A stretch of DNA of 29,831 nt. Origin: CBDUBH01 sp965365345 (GTDB lineage: Bacteria; Bacteroidota; Ignavibacteria; Ignavibacteriales; SURF-24). The position numbers and the translations under genes were made by a program. The notes under the pieces are model-generated. The model ran no database searches. It had not been told where the DNA came from and saw only the letters and a list, made by a program, of their open reading frames with translations. How positions within the stretch are numbered: the stretch's first letter is position 1; each line of letters opens with the position of its first letter. The stretch covers positions 1 through 29,831 of the forward strand of contig CBDUBH010000043.1 in NCBI GenBank assembly GCA_965365345.1, read 5' to 3'. Of the stretch, positions 14,490 to 22,777 are shown piece after piece.

Positions 14490-16669
14490 GCGACCAACTG
14501 ATTATCAAATCTTTCAACTGAAAAAACGCCTTTTATTTTTTTCATACGTTCAATTACTCTGGAAAGATGTTCAAGATCTTTTACATAAAGTGTTATAGTT
14601 CCTTTGAACATTGAATTAGATGCAGAAATATTTACAGATTTGATATTTGTATTTTGGTAACTTGTAATATTTTGTGAAATATCTTTTAAAATTCCCGGAT
14701 TATCTTCACCGACAACTGTAATTCCTGCTACGAAAAATTCATTACCGATTTCGGGCCATTGAACCGGAATTAATCGGCTCTCCCCTTTTTTTACAATATT
14801 TATTAAATCGCCGCAAGTTTTTCTGTGAATTTTAATTCCTTCACCAATAGTAATATATCCGACAATCGGATCGCCTGGAATCGGGTTGCAGCATTTAGCA
14901 TAATTGTACATTATGTTATCTTTTAATCCGTCAACTAAAATTCCTCCGGCATCAATTCTCGCTGAATTTGCAAAATTTTCAAATTTTAATTCGCTGCCAA
15001 TTGTAGATTCGGTTTCTTCTTTTTTCGGCTGAAATAAATTATCAATATTTAATTTATCCTGAGCAATTGCTTTGAAAAATTGATTATGATTATCTTGTTT
15101 GAAATTTTTGATAATTTTATTAAGATCATCACTATTAAAAGAAAGCTTGTGTTTTTTTAATCGTTTTTCCCAAATTTCTTTTCCTTTTTCAACAAGCAAT
15201 TCTTCTTCGCTATTGATCCATTTTCTTATTGCCGATTTTGCTTTATGAGTAGTTACAAAATTCGCCCAGTTTTTGTTCGGATGCTGATTTTTAGAAGTTA
15301 TGATTTCCAGTTGATCCCCGGAATGCAAAGTTGTATCAAGCGGCACAATTTTTCCGTTTACTTTTGCGCCAATGCAATGATAACCGACTTTACTGTGAAT
15401 ATCAAAAGCAAAATCAACCGGAGTTGAATTTACAGGGAGTCTGCGTAAATCTCCTTTTGGTGTAAAAACATAAATTTCATCTTGAAAAAGATTCAGTTTA
15501 AAGCTTGCCAAAAGTTCTTTGCTGGCTTCCGCTTTATTTGCGCTTTCAAAAACATCTCGAATCCAGTTTACCCAATTTTCAAGATCGGCATCATTTGTAA
15601 ATTTATTTTCTTTGTATTTCCAGTGAGCCGCAACACCTTTTTCGGCAATTTCGTGCATCTTTTTAGTTCGGATCTGAACTTCTACTAATCTTCCTTTTGG
15701 TCCCACAACTGTCGTGTGAATTGACTGATAATTATTTGTTTTAGGAATTGAAACATAATCTTTAAATCTATCCGGAACCGGCAAATAAAGTTGGTTTACA
15801 ACTCCGAGAACGTAATAACATTCATTAGGATCGTCATTATCAATAATTATTCTAACAGCAAAAAGGTCATAAATTTCTTCAAATGGTTTATTTCGTTTTA
15901 TCATTTTGCGGTAAATGCTGTAAAGATGTTTTGGTCTTCCGCTGATATCAAAGCTTAAACCGTGTTCCTGCAATTTTGTGATCACGGGTTTAATGAAACC
16001 ATTTATATAATCTTCTCTTTCCTGTCTTTTTTCATTAATTTTTTTCGCAAGTTCGTTATAAGCATCTTTATTCAAATATTTGAAAGATGAATCTTCGAGT
16101 TCCCATTTTACGCGGGCAAGTCCGAATCTATGTGCAAATGGAGCGTAAATTTCTAAAGTTTCACGTGCAATTCTCTTTTGCTTTTCGGGATTTACAAATT
16201 CTAGAGTTCGCATATTATGAAGTCTATCAGCAAACTTTACAAGAATAACTCTAATATCGCGAACCATTGAAAGCATCATTTTTCTGTAGTTCTCGGCTTG
16301 AGAAATTTCCTGACCTTTAAAAATTCCGCCGATTTTTGTAACGCCATCAACAATTTCGGAAACTTCCTTTCCGAATTCTTTTTCAATAAATTTCAGATCG
16401 AATTCAGTATCTTCTACAACATCATGTAAAAGAGCGCTTATGACCGAAATATCATCTAAAGGAATTTCTTTTGCTAATGTTAAAGCAACTTCATATGGAT
16501 GATTAAAATACGGTTCACCGGATGCTCTGAAATCGTTTTTATGCGCTTCAAAGCTTAATTCGAATGCTTTCGTTACCAATTCTTCATTTGTCTTTGGAAG
16601 ATTTTCTTTGCAAGCTAAAAGAAGATCATCAAGCATTCTTTTTATTTTAAAAGTTTCCAATGTAACCAT
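14486..16669 (-). CDS. rel: Bifunctional (p)ppGpp synthetase/hydrolase, long RSH (Rel)
   Basis: This is the stringent-response enzyme that makes and degrades (p)ppGpp. The HD hydrolase domain is intact (FNHPYEVALTLAKE, ALLHDVVEDTEF, FADRLHNMRTLEF). In the synthetase domain DRFKDYVSIPKTNNYQSIHT carries the RxKD form typical of bifunctional Rel/SpoT rather than the ExDD of hydrolase-dead RelA, then VEVQIRTKKMHEIAEKG. The regulatory half contains TGS (YVFTPKGDLRRLPVNSTPVD), the conserved cysteine domain (AKCCNPIPGDPIVGY) and a C-terminal ACT domain (GITVVGEDNPGILKDIS). 727 residues is full length. GGCGGA precedes the ATG. It is the first of two coupled genes with ruvX and lies downstream of upp. 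Confidence 0.96.
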   Translation of the reverse strand: MVTLETFKIKRMLDDLLLACKENLPKTNEELVTKAFELSFEAHKNDFRASGEPYFNHPYEVALTLAKEIPLDDISVISALLHDVVEDTEFDLKFIEKEFGKEVSEIVDGVTKIGGIFKGQEISQAENYRKMMLSMVRDIRVILVKFADRLHNMRTLEFVNPEKQKRIARETLEIYAPFAHRFGLARVKWELEDSSFKYLNKDAYNELAKKINEKRQEREDYINGFIKPVITKLQEHGLSFDISGRPKHLYSIYRKMIKRNKPFEEIYDLFAVRIIIDNDDPNECYYVLGVVNQLYLPVPDRFKDYVSIPKTNNYQSIHTTVVGPKGRLVEVQIRTKKMHEIAEKGVAAHWKYKENKFTNDADLENWVNWIRDVFESANKAEASKELLASFKLNLFQDEIYVFTPKGDLRRLPVNSTPVDFAFDIHSKVGYHCIGAKVNGKIVPLDTTLHSGDQLEIITSKNQHPNKNWANFVTTHKAKSAIRKWINSEEELLVEKGKEIWEKRLKKHKLSFNSDDLNKIIKNFKQDNHNQFFKAIAQDKLNIDNLFQPKKEETESTIGSELKFENFANSARIDAGGILVDGLKDNIMYNYAKCCNPIPGDPIVGYITIGEGIKIHRKTCGDLINIVKKGESRLIPVQWPEIGNEFFVAGITVVGEDNPGILKDISQNITSYQNTNIKSVNISASNSMFKGTITLYVKDLEHLSRVIERMKKIKGVFSVERFDNQLVA

Positions 16670-16746
16670 AAATTATCCGCCTTTTCTATAATCTTAATAA
16701 CGAACCGAATCAAATTTAAGTTCTTCTAAATTTACACAAACTTTTA

Positions 16747-17373
16747 TTATAAAGTTCCGAAAGTTCTATCGCCTGCATCACCTAATCCAGGTAAAATATA
16801 ACCGCGTTCATTTAAAGTTCTATCCAAAACGGCGGTAAATATTTTTACATCAGGATGATCTTTTTGGATTCTTTCAATTCCTTGTGGAGCCGCAACAAGA
16901 CAAGCAAAACTTAGATCATTTGCTCCGCGATTTTTCAAAAAAGTTAAAGCTGCTGATCCGCTACCACCGGTTGCAAGCATGGGATCAAGCAAAACAACTT
17001 TTGATTTATCAAGATTTTTAGGTGTTTTATAATAATAATCAATCGGTTCTAAGGTTTCTTCGTTACGTTGAATTCCTATATGTCCGACTTTGGCTTCGGG
17101 TATAATATCTAAAAAAGAATTTACCATACTTAAACCGGCTCTTAGAACAGGGACAAGCACGATTGATTGTTTCAAAGAATATCCTTTTGTAAATTCGAGC
17201 GGAGTTTCAACCTCATTTTCAAGCAACTGAAAATCCTTGCTAATTTCAAAAGCAAGTATCGCTGAAATTCTTTTCAAAGCCATTCTGAAATTATTATGAT
17301 CTGTAGTTTTATTTCTTAAAATTGTCATATCCTTTTTTATTAAAGGATGTTCAAGTACAATATGATTTTGCAT
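16747..17373 (-). CDS. upp: Uracil phosphoribosyltransferase
   Basis: Upp salvages uracil: uracil plus PRPP gives UMP and pyrophosphate. The N-terminus (HPLIKKDMTILRNKTTDHNN) has the family pattern HPLxxxxLTxLRxxxT. VPVLRAGLSMVNSFL, the PRPP-binding loop LLDPMLATGGSGSAA and the C-terminal GLGDAGDRTFGT are diagnostic. 208 residues is the standard length. TTGGAAT precedes the ATG at a reasonable spacing. The gene is divergent from the cytochrome gene and sits upstream of rel on the same strand with a 77-base gap. Confidence 0.97.
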   Translation of the reverse strand: MQNHIVLEHPLIKKDMTILRNKTTDHNNFRMALKRISAILAFEISKDFQLLENEVETPLEFTKGYSLKQSIVLVPVLRAGLSMVNSFLDIIPEAKVGHIGIQRNEETLEPIDYYYKTPKNLDKSKVVLLDPMLATGGSGSAALTFLKNRGANDLSFACLVAAPQGIERIQKDHPDVKIFTAVLDRTLNERGYILPGLGDAGDRTFGTL

Positions 17374-17445
17374 TTTTATTCCAAAAAATTATCAGATATC
17401 AAATTCAAATTTAAATATAAGAAATTTATTTTTTCTTTATGAAGA

Positions 17446-17491
17446 AAACATTTGAATGTTTCAAAAATATGCATATCTTTATAAAAAGATA
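17446..17491. promoter_or_regulatory. Two dyad-symmetric sites between upp and the octaheme cytochrome gene
   Basis: A perfect 16-bp palindrome (AAACATT-TG-AATGTTT, 17446-17461) is followed by an 18-bp one (TATCTTT-ATAA-AAAGATA, 17474-17491). They lie about 30-75 bases upstream of the cytochrome ATG. The spacing would suit dimeric regulators, but the sequence is AT-rich and short dyads arise by chance, so operator function is only a suggestion. Confidence 0.35.
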
Positions 17492-17521
17492 AAACAATCT
17501 GATTCAATTTATGGAGTTTAA

Positions 17522-18763
17522 ATGAATAAGCTAATTTTACTTTTAGTTGCGGCATTTTTCGTTTTTTCAAACAATTCTTTTTCTCGTGAATGTACCGATT
17601 GCCATCAAAGATTTACACCTCAAATAGTAAGCGATTGGAAAATAAGCAAGCATTTTGAAAATGAAGTGGGCTGCGAAACTTGTCACGGAGATGAACATAA
17701 TAAAGTAGATAACACACATAAAGCAAAATTCCCTACTGCTGAAACTTGTGCAACTTGTCATGATACTCAAGTTGAGCAATATCAAAAAGGAAAGCACTCA
17801 ATGGCATGGGCTTCAATGAAAGCAATGCCTACCTTGCACTATCAACCGATGGGAATGATCGAAGGAATGAAAGGATGCGGCAGCTGTCATAAATTGGGAT
17901 TTAAATCCGAAGATGATTTAAATGAATTAAGAAACGCAGGAATGCGCTATGGAACTTCAACTTGCAGCAGCTGCCATACTCGCCACACATTTTCAAAAGT
18001 TGAAGCTCAGCAACCGCAGGCATGCCAAACTTGTCATCAAGGGTTTGATCATGCACAATGGGAAATGTATTCCGGTTCAAAACACGGCGTTAGATTTTTA
18101 TTAAAACAAAACGGAACTCTTCCCAAAGAAACAGCGGCGCCAACCTGTCAAACTTGCCATATGCCTAACGGAGATCATGAAGTTAGAACCGCATGGGGAT
18201 TTTTAGCAGTAAGACTTCCTATGCCTGAAGATAAACAATGGTCAGCAAACAGAGCAAAAATTTTACAAGCCTTAGGTGTTCTTGATCCAAACGGAAATCC
18301 TACAAATCGTTTGGATGCGGTAAAAGCAGTGGATCTTGCAAGATTGACACAGGAAGATTGGCAAAGAGAAAGAGATAAAATGATTAAGATCTGTTCAGAA
18401 TGTCATTCAAAAAAATATGCTGAAGGAGAATTACGCAAAGGCGATGAAATGATAAGACAAGCCGATAGTTTAATGGCAGAAGCTATTACGATTGTTGAAG
18501 ATCTTTACAAAGAAAATATTTTGCAAAAGCCGGAAGGTGCAGCAAATGCTTTCCCTGATATTTTAACATTTCATGATGCGCCCACTTCTATCGAGCAAAA
18601 ACTTTTTGTGATGTTTATGGAACACAGAATGCGCACTTTCCAGGGAACATTCCACAGCAATCCGGATTATGCTTTCTGGTACGGCTGGAGCGAAATGCAG
18701 CGCGATCTTACTGAGATAAGAGATAAAGCAAAGCAGTTAAGAATAAATGCAGAAAAACAATAA
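17522..18763 (+). CDS. Secreted octaheme cytochrome c, hydroxylamine-oxidoreductase-like
   Basis: The 413-residue protein has a Sec signal peptide (NKLILLLVAAFFVFSNNSFS) and exactly eight CxxCH heme motifs, with first cysteines at residues 24, 51, 76, 119, 148, 168, 209 and 291. Eight c-hemes, this spacing and the C-terminal helical region with HSNPDYAFWYGW fit the octaheme HAO-like family (periplasmic). Members oxidise hydroxylamine or hydrazine, or reduce nitrite in forms lacking the Tyr crosslink to heme 4. I cannot tell from sequence alone whether a crosslinking Tyr exists. The ribosome site is GGAG five bases before ATG. It is monocistronic with a terminator directly after it; no partner quinol oxidase or NrfH-type gene is adjacent. 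Confidence 0.88.
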   Translation: MNKLILLLVAAFFVFSNNSFSRECTDCHQRFTPQIVSDWKISKHFENEVGCETCHGDEHNKVDNTHKAKFPTAETCATCHDTQVEQYQKGKHSMAWASMKAMPTLHYQPMGMIEGMKGCGSCHKLGFKSEDDLNELRNAGMRYGTSTCSSCHTRHTFSKVEAQQPQACQTCHQGFDHAQWEMYSGSKHGVRFLLKQNGTLPKETAAPTCQTCHMPNGDHEVRTAWGFLAVRLPMPEDKQWSANRAKILQALGVLDPNGNPTNRLDAVKAVDLARLTQEDWQRERDKMIKICSECHSKKYAEGELRKGDEMIRQADSLMAEAITIVEDLYKENILQKPEGAANAFPDILTFHDAPTSIEQKLFVMFMEHRMRTFQGTFHSNPDYAFWYGWSEMQRDLTEIRDKAKQLRINAEKQ

Positions 18764-18803
18764 TATTTTATTATTTGGATTTTATTTTTAATCATAACTT
18801 TAT

Positions 18804-18836
18804 AAAAGCCGCTTAAATTAGGCGGCTTTTATTTTT
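18804..18836. terminator. Intrinsic terminator shared by convergent cytochrome and reductase genes
   Basis: AAAAGCCGC (18804-18812) pairs with GCGGCTTTT (18822-18830) around a nine-base loop. On the plus strand it is followed by ATTTTTT. The right arm overlaps the TAA of the minus-strand reductase gene, so the hairpin can serve both directions. Confidence 0.85.
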
Positions 18837-19350
18837 TAATAACTTCATAAAATAGTTGAACCAAACCTGATGAATAATTTTCGGATCTGATAAATTTTAA
18901 TGATCTTTTTTTATCATTATTTTCGAAAAGTCTTTTTCCGTTTCCCAAAATTACAGGATGAACTGAAAGCTGAATTTTATCGATAAGATCAGTTTCAAAA
19001 AATAAGTTTATAACTTCAGCTCCACCAAAAAGCCAAATATCTTTTCCTATTTCGTCTAATCTATTATTAATCCCTTGTAAAAAATCTTCACCGATTTTGG
19101 AAACATTTTCTGGGAATGTCAAATTACGGCGGGTAAAAACTAAAATTGATTTATCAGGATACGGGATTTCTTCCATTTTCTTTAACACATCGTAACTTTT
19201 TCTTCCCATAATTATTGTATCTATGGAATTCAGAAATTCAGTCATTCCGTAATCCTGATCAGTAAAGCACCAATCAAAATTTCCGAATTCATCTTCAATA
19301 AAACCATCGAGAGTTACGGCAACATTTAATATTATTTTTCTTCGGTTCAA
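18829..19350 (-). CDS. RibD C-terminal/dihydrofolate reductase-like family protein
   Basis: The 173-residue protein is of the YyaP/YwjB type, sharing the DHFR fold with the RibD reductase domain and probably binding NADPH. Visible signatures are NVAVTLDGFIEDEFGNFDW at the N-terminus, DTIIMGRKSYDVL, LVFTRR and the glycine-rich DIWLFGGAEVINLF nucleotide-binding segment, then VHPVILGNGKRLF. The true substrate is unknown for this group. The start is TTG at 19350, overlapping the PAP2 stop as TTGA, with GGAAAG about ten bases upstream; translation is probably coupled. It is the last gene of the lytic transglycosylase-PAP2 cluster. Confidence 0.88.
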   Translation of the reverse strand: MNRRKIILNVAVTLDGFIEDEFGNFDWCFTDQDYGMTEFLNSIDTIIMGRKSYDVLKKMEEIPYPDKSILVFTRRNLTFPENVSKIGEDFLQGINNRLDEIGKDIWLFGGAEVINLFFETDLIDKIQLSVHPVILGNGKRLFENNDKKRSLKFIRSENYSSGLVQLFYEVIKK

Positions 19351-20093
19351 GTTTTAAAACTTTCCGGTTCTTTTTTTCTGCGCATCCAGAATAAATACCA
19401 GCAGATTGAAGCCCAGAATAATCCAAAACTCCAACCGGCAAGCACATCACTGAAATAATGAACACCTAAATACATTCTGCTAACTCCGACAAGCAAAACA
19501 ATGATCAAAGCAAAAACCACAACGTAAAATCGTATCAGCAATCTTTTTTGAATTTGTGAAAGCAGCGCCGCTATTGTTAAATATGTTGTTGCCGAAAGCA
19601 TTGAATGTCCGCTTGGGAAACTTTTTAAACTTACAGCCATCATCTGATAAATTGCATCGGGTCTTGGTCTTCCGATCAATTCTTTTAAAATTACAGAGAT
19701 AATTGCTCCGCCTATAACTGCAACAAGCAGATAGACCACTAATTTGAAATTTCTCTGAATTATTAAATAACCCACAACTGAACTTACTAAAATCGTTAAA
19801 AACGTTACACCGCCGAGAGCGGTAAGATCACGCATAACTTCCAATAACCAAACAGGACCCCAGGCTTTTTCAAGATTCTCAGTGTTTCTGAAAAATTGTA
19901 AAACCGAATTATCAAATTCCTGAAGTTCACCGTCAAAAAAAAGATCAGCAAGTACAAAAATCATTAATACTGAAGTTACAAGTAGAAATAAAAATAAAAG
20001 CAGTTTGAATTCTTTTAAAACAAAACTGTTTAACTCACTTTTTATAAACTGAAATCTACTTATGGAATTTTCTTTTTTTGTAAGATTATTCAT
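19347..20093 (-). CDS. PAP2-family membrane phosphatase
   Basis: This polytopic inner-membrane phosphatase carries the complete PAP2 active site in three motifs: KELIGRPRPDA, FPSGHSMLSAT and SRMYLGVHYFSDVLAGW (catalytic His and Asp). About five or six hydrophobic helices surround them. Family members dephosphorylate undecaprenyl pyrophosphate (lipid carrier recycling) or phosphatidylglycerophosphate; the context with a lytic transglycosylase leans towards a cell-wall role, but this is inference. The start is ATG 20093, overlapping the upstream TGA as ATGA. A longer TTG reading begins at 20099. It is coupled at both ends to its neighbours. Confidence 0.92.
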   Translation of the reverse strand: MNNLTKKENSISRFQFIKSELNSFVLKEFKLLLFLFLLVTSVLMIFVLADLFFDGELQEFDNSVLQFFRNTENLEKAWGPVWLLEVMRDLTALGGVTFLTILVSSVVGYLIIQRNFKLVVYLLVAVIGGAIISVILKELIGRPRPDAIYQMMAVSLKSFPSGHSMLSATTYLTIAALLSQIQKRLLIRFYVVVFALIIVLLVGVSRMYLGVHYFSDVLAGWSFGLFWASICWYLFWMRRKKEPESFKT

Positions 20094-21049
20094 AGCCAAT
20101 TTTTTGTATTTTCGGGAATTTTAATTGTATAAGTTTTTCCTGATTTATTTGTAAGAGAATTTCCGCGAAGCCATGGATTAAAATATTTCAAAATTTTATA
20201 ATTTATTCCTTGTGATTTTGCAAAATCAGCAAGATTTTCAATTCTGTAATTAACTTTTACATCCTTAGTTTTAATAACGGAATAAAGCTGATCTTCTTTA
20301 ATATCAAATCCGTATTTTTTCGGATTTGAAAATATTTGTTTCATAGCCAATATTCTGAAAACATAACGCATTGTTTCAGCACTAAAAAGAAGATCGTAAT
20401 AATCATTTTCTTTTTGTTTTACTATTTGTCTTTCAATTCCCCACATTCCGGCGTTATATGTTGCAGCTGATAAAGTCCAGCTATTATAAACTTTGTATGA
20501 ATCTTTTAAATACATTGTTGCTGCTATTGTTGATTTTTCAGCATTATATCTTTCATCAACTTCATCATTAATTTCGAGCCCGTATTTTTTTGCAGCACCT
20601 TCAGTAAATTGCCAAAAACCAACTGCACCTGCAGGAGAAATTAAATTTTCAAATCCGCTTTCGATCAAAGCCAAATATTTAAAGTCATCCGGAATTCCAT
20701 TTTCCTTTAAAATCTTTTCGATTTCGGGGAACCATCGGTTTGCTCTTTTAATTCCGAAAATTGTTGATGAATGCCAATAAGTATTTACAATTATTTCCCT
20801 GTCAAATCTTTCATAAACATCATATTTATGAAGCGGAACAGGTTCGCCGGCAAAATCAATTTCCTTTGGAACTTCAGGCGAAATTATTCTGTACTCTTGC
20901 GGAAATTCTAAATTTTCTTCTGAAGAAATTACCTGCTGAATTTTTGTAAGATTTGTAAAAATCAAAATTATTGTAATTGCCAGTGATACAATCGAAATCG
21001 TGAATAATAGTTTATGATTTATTCGTAATGATTTATTTTTTTCTTCCAT
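20090..21049 (-). CDS. Membrane-anchored lytic transglycosylase (SLT domain, MltD-like)
   Basis: The protein cleaves peptidoglycan glycan strands, leaving 1,6-anhydromuramic ends. The N-terminus has one transmembrane anchor (LLFTISIVSLAITIILIFTN). The SLT domain shows the catalytic Glu in YLALIESGFENLISPAGAVG, then FWQFTEGAAKKYGLEI, DERYNAEKST and SAATYNAGMWGIE. The C-terminal 70 residues (YRIENLADFAKSQGINYKIL, KYFNPWLRGNSLTN, YTIKIPE) resemble a LysM-like glycan-binding module, as in MltD but with a single copy. It is the first gene of an overlapping three-gene operon with PAP2 and the reductase. The ribosome site is weak. Confidence 0.93.
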   Translation of the reverse strand: MEEKNKSLRINHKLLFTISIVSLAITIILIFTNLTKIQQVISSEENLEFPQEYRIISPEVPKEIDFAGEPVPLHKYDVYERFDREIIVNTYWHSSTIFGIKRANRWFPEIEKILKENGIPDDFKYLALIESGFENLISPAGAVGFWQFTEGAAKKYGLEINDEVDERYNAEKSTIAATMYLKDSYKVYNSWTLSAATYNAGMWGIERQIVKQKENDYYDLLFSAETMRYVFRILAMKQIFSNPKKYGFDIKEDQLYSVIKTKDVKVNYRIENLADFAKSQGINYKILKYFNPWLRGNSLTNKSGKTYTIKIPENTKNWL

Positions 21050-21168
21050 GATTCAAATTAAATTTAAAAAGTATATAAAAATGAATATAGAAATTTATTG
21101 TAAAAATTAAAATCAAAATCGGATTTACCAATTGAAATTTTTACAGATTATTTGTTGATGTTTAAAAT

Positions 21169-21198
21169 AAAAAAGGATAAGAAATAATTTTCTTATCC
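21169..21198 (-). terminator. Intrinsic terminator downstream of der
   Basis: Read on the minus strand, GGATAAGAAA, loop ATTA, TTTCTTATCC is followed by TTTTTT. The 10-bp perfect stem with a four-base loop begins 25 bases after the der stop and separates der from the lytic transglycosylase operon. Confidence 0.88.
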
Positions 21199-21222
21199 AT
21201 AAAATTTTTCAAAAAATATTTA

Positions 21223-22536
21223 TTATTTTTCTTTGAAACTTAAAGTCAGCGGAACTCCTGTATAGCCAAAGTGTCTGCGCAATGCTTTTTCCAGATATCT
21301 TTTATAATTATCGGGAATGTATTTCGGTTCATTCGCAAAAAATAAAAATATCGGGTAATATTCCCCTGCTTGCGTAATATATTTTATTTTGATTTCCCTT
21401 CCTGTGTTTGTTGCAGGCGGCGGAAAATTATTTATTTCTTCAAGCATTACATTATTAAGCTCGCTTGTAGGAATTTTTTTGCGTCTTTCTTCGGCAATAT
21501 CTTTGCACATTGCTATTACATTGAATATTCTTTGTTTTGTTAACGCTGAAATAAAAATTATCGGGGCAAAATCAACAGATCCCAATTTTTCGCGAAGATC
21601 TTTTTCAAAATGTTTTGCAGTGTTTGAATCTTTTTCAATTAGATCCCACTTGTTTACGGCAATTATAATTCCTTTTTTTCTATTTAAAGCTTCATCTAAA
21701 ATCCTTTGATCCTGTTTTTCAATCCCCAAAGTTGCATCAATCATAATAATTGCAACATCGGAATCGCCGATTGCTTTTAAAGTTCGAACCGTTGAATAAA
21801 ATTCAACATTCTCTTTAATTTTTGTTTTTCTGCGCAAGCCTGCAGTATCAACTAAAATAAATTCCTCACCGTAATATTTCAAAACAGAATCAATGCTGTC
21901 ACGGGTTGTTCCGGGAATATTAGTTACAATACTTCTGTCATATCCTAAAAGCGCATTTGTAAGAGATGATTTTCCAACGTTAGGTCTGCCGACAATTGCA
22001 ATTCTAATTCTTTTATCTTCATCTTTATCTTCAGAAGGAAAAAGAATTTTTTCGTGAATGAGATCTAAAAAATCACCAATCTTTCTTCCGCCTTGCGCTG
22101 AAATATCAACAACTTCCGAAAGTCCTAATTGATAAAATTCTCCAATGTTAGGTTCATCATTATGTGAATCTACTTTGTTTATTACAAGTATAGTTTTTTT
22201 ATTTGATCCGCGAAGCAGATTTGCAATTTGATAATCAACCGGAGTAACTCCAACTTTTGCATCAACAACAAATAATATAACTTCAGCTTCGCTTACTGCA
22301 ACTTCAACTTGTTCGCGGATAGCAGATTCAAAAAGATCTGTTGAATCAGGAACATATCCGCCTGTATCAATCAGTTGAAATACTTTACCGCTCCATTCAA
22401 CATCACCGTATTTTCTATCGCGCGTAACTCCGCTTAAATCATCAACAATAGCATCAGTCTTGCCTGTTAATCTGTTAAATAAAGTTGATTTTCCAACGTT
22501 TGGTCTTCCGACAATTACAACAATCGGGTCTTTCAT
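21223..22536 (-). CDS. der: Ribosome-biogenesis GTPase Der (EngA)
   Basis: Der is an essential GTPase of 50S ribosome assembly with two tandem G domains and a KH-like C-terminus. G domain 1 has GRPNVGKSTLFNRLTG, DTGGYV and NKVD. G domain 2 has GRPNVGKSSLTNALLG, DTAGLRRK and NKWD. The C-terminal domain includes PPPATNTGREIKIKYITQ and ends with GVPLTLSF. 437 residues is the standard length. The gene appears monocistronic: it is divergent from the SPFH gene across about 240 AT-rich bases and is closed by its own terminator. Confidence 0.98.
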   Translation of the reverse strand: MKDPIVVIVGRPNVGKSTLFNRLTGKTDAIVDDLSGVTRDRKYGDVEWSGKVFQLIDTGGYVPDSTDLFESAIREQVEVAVSEAEVILFVVDAKVGVTPVDYQIANLLRGSNKKTILVINKVDSHNDEPNIGEFYQLGLSEVVDISAQGGRKIGDFLDLIHEKILFPSEDKDEDKRIRIAIVGRPNVGKSSLTNALLGYDRSIVTNIPGTTRDSIDSVLKYYGEEFILVDTAGLRRKTKIKENVEFYSTVRTLKAIGDSDVAIIMIDATLGIEKQDQRILDEALNRKKGIIIAVNKWDLIEKDSNTAKHFEKDLREKLGSVDFAPIIFISALTKQRIFNVIAMCKDIAEERRKKIPTSELNNVMLEEINNFPPPATNTGREIKIKYITQAGEYYPIFLFFANEPKYIPDNYKRYLEKALRRHFGYTGVPLTLSFKEK

Positions 22537-22777
22537 TTTTCTTTTCCGTTAAATTTCAATCAAACAAAATAACATTTTTTTACTAATTATTAAAACCAAT
22601 AAAATTTCTGTAAAATAATTTATTTATATAATTATCCGATTTTATAATATTTTATTATGTATAACTTAATTTTCAACTTAATCTTTTATTTGATTATTCA
22701 TTTTATTATACTAAATTTAAGTTCAAACCTGTTTCAAAATTTCTCTTTTGTTTAATAAATTCCTTTAGGAGAATTTT

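Noticed and set aside
21099..21145. Inverted repeat TGTAAAAATT / AATTTTTACA as a riboswitch or operator before the lytic transglycosylase gene
   Set aside because: The arms are 27 bases apart and made almost wholly of A and T. There is no conserved riboswitch core, and such pairs are expected by chance in this composition.
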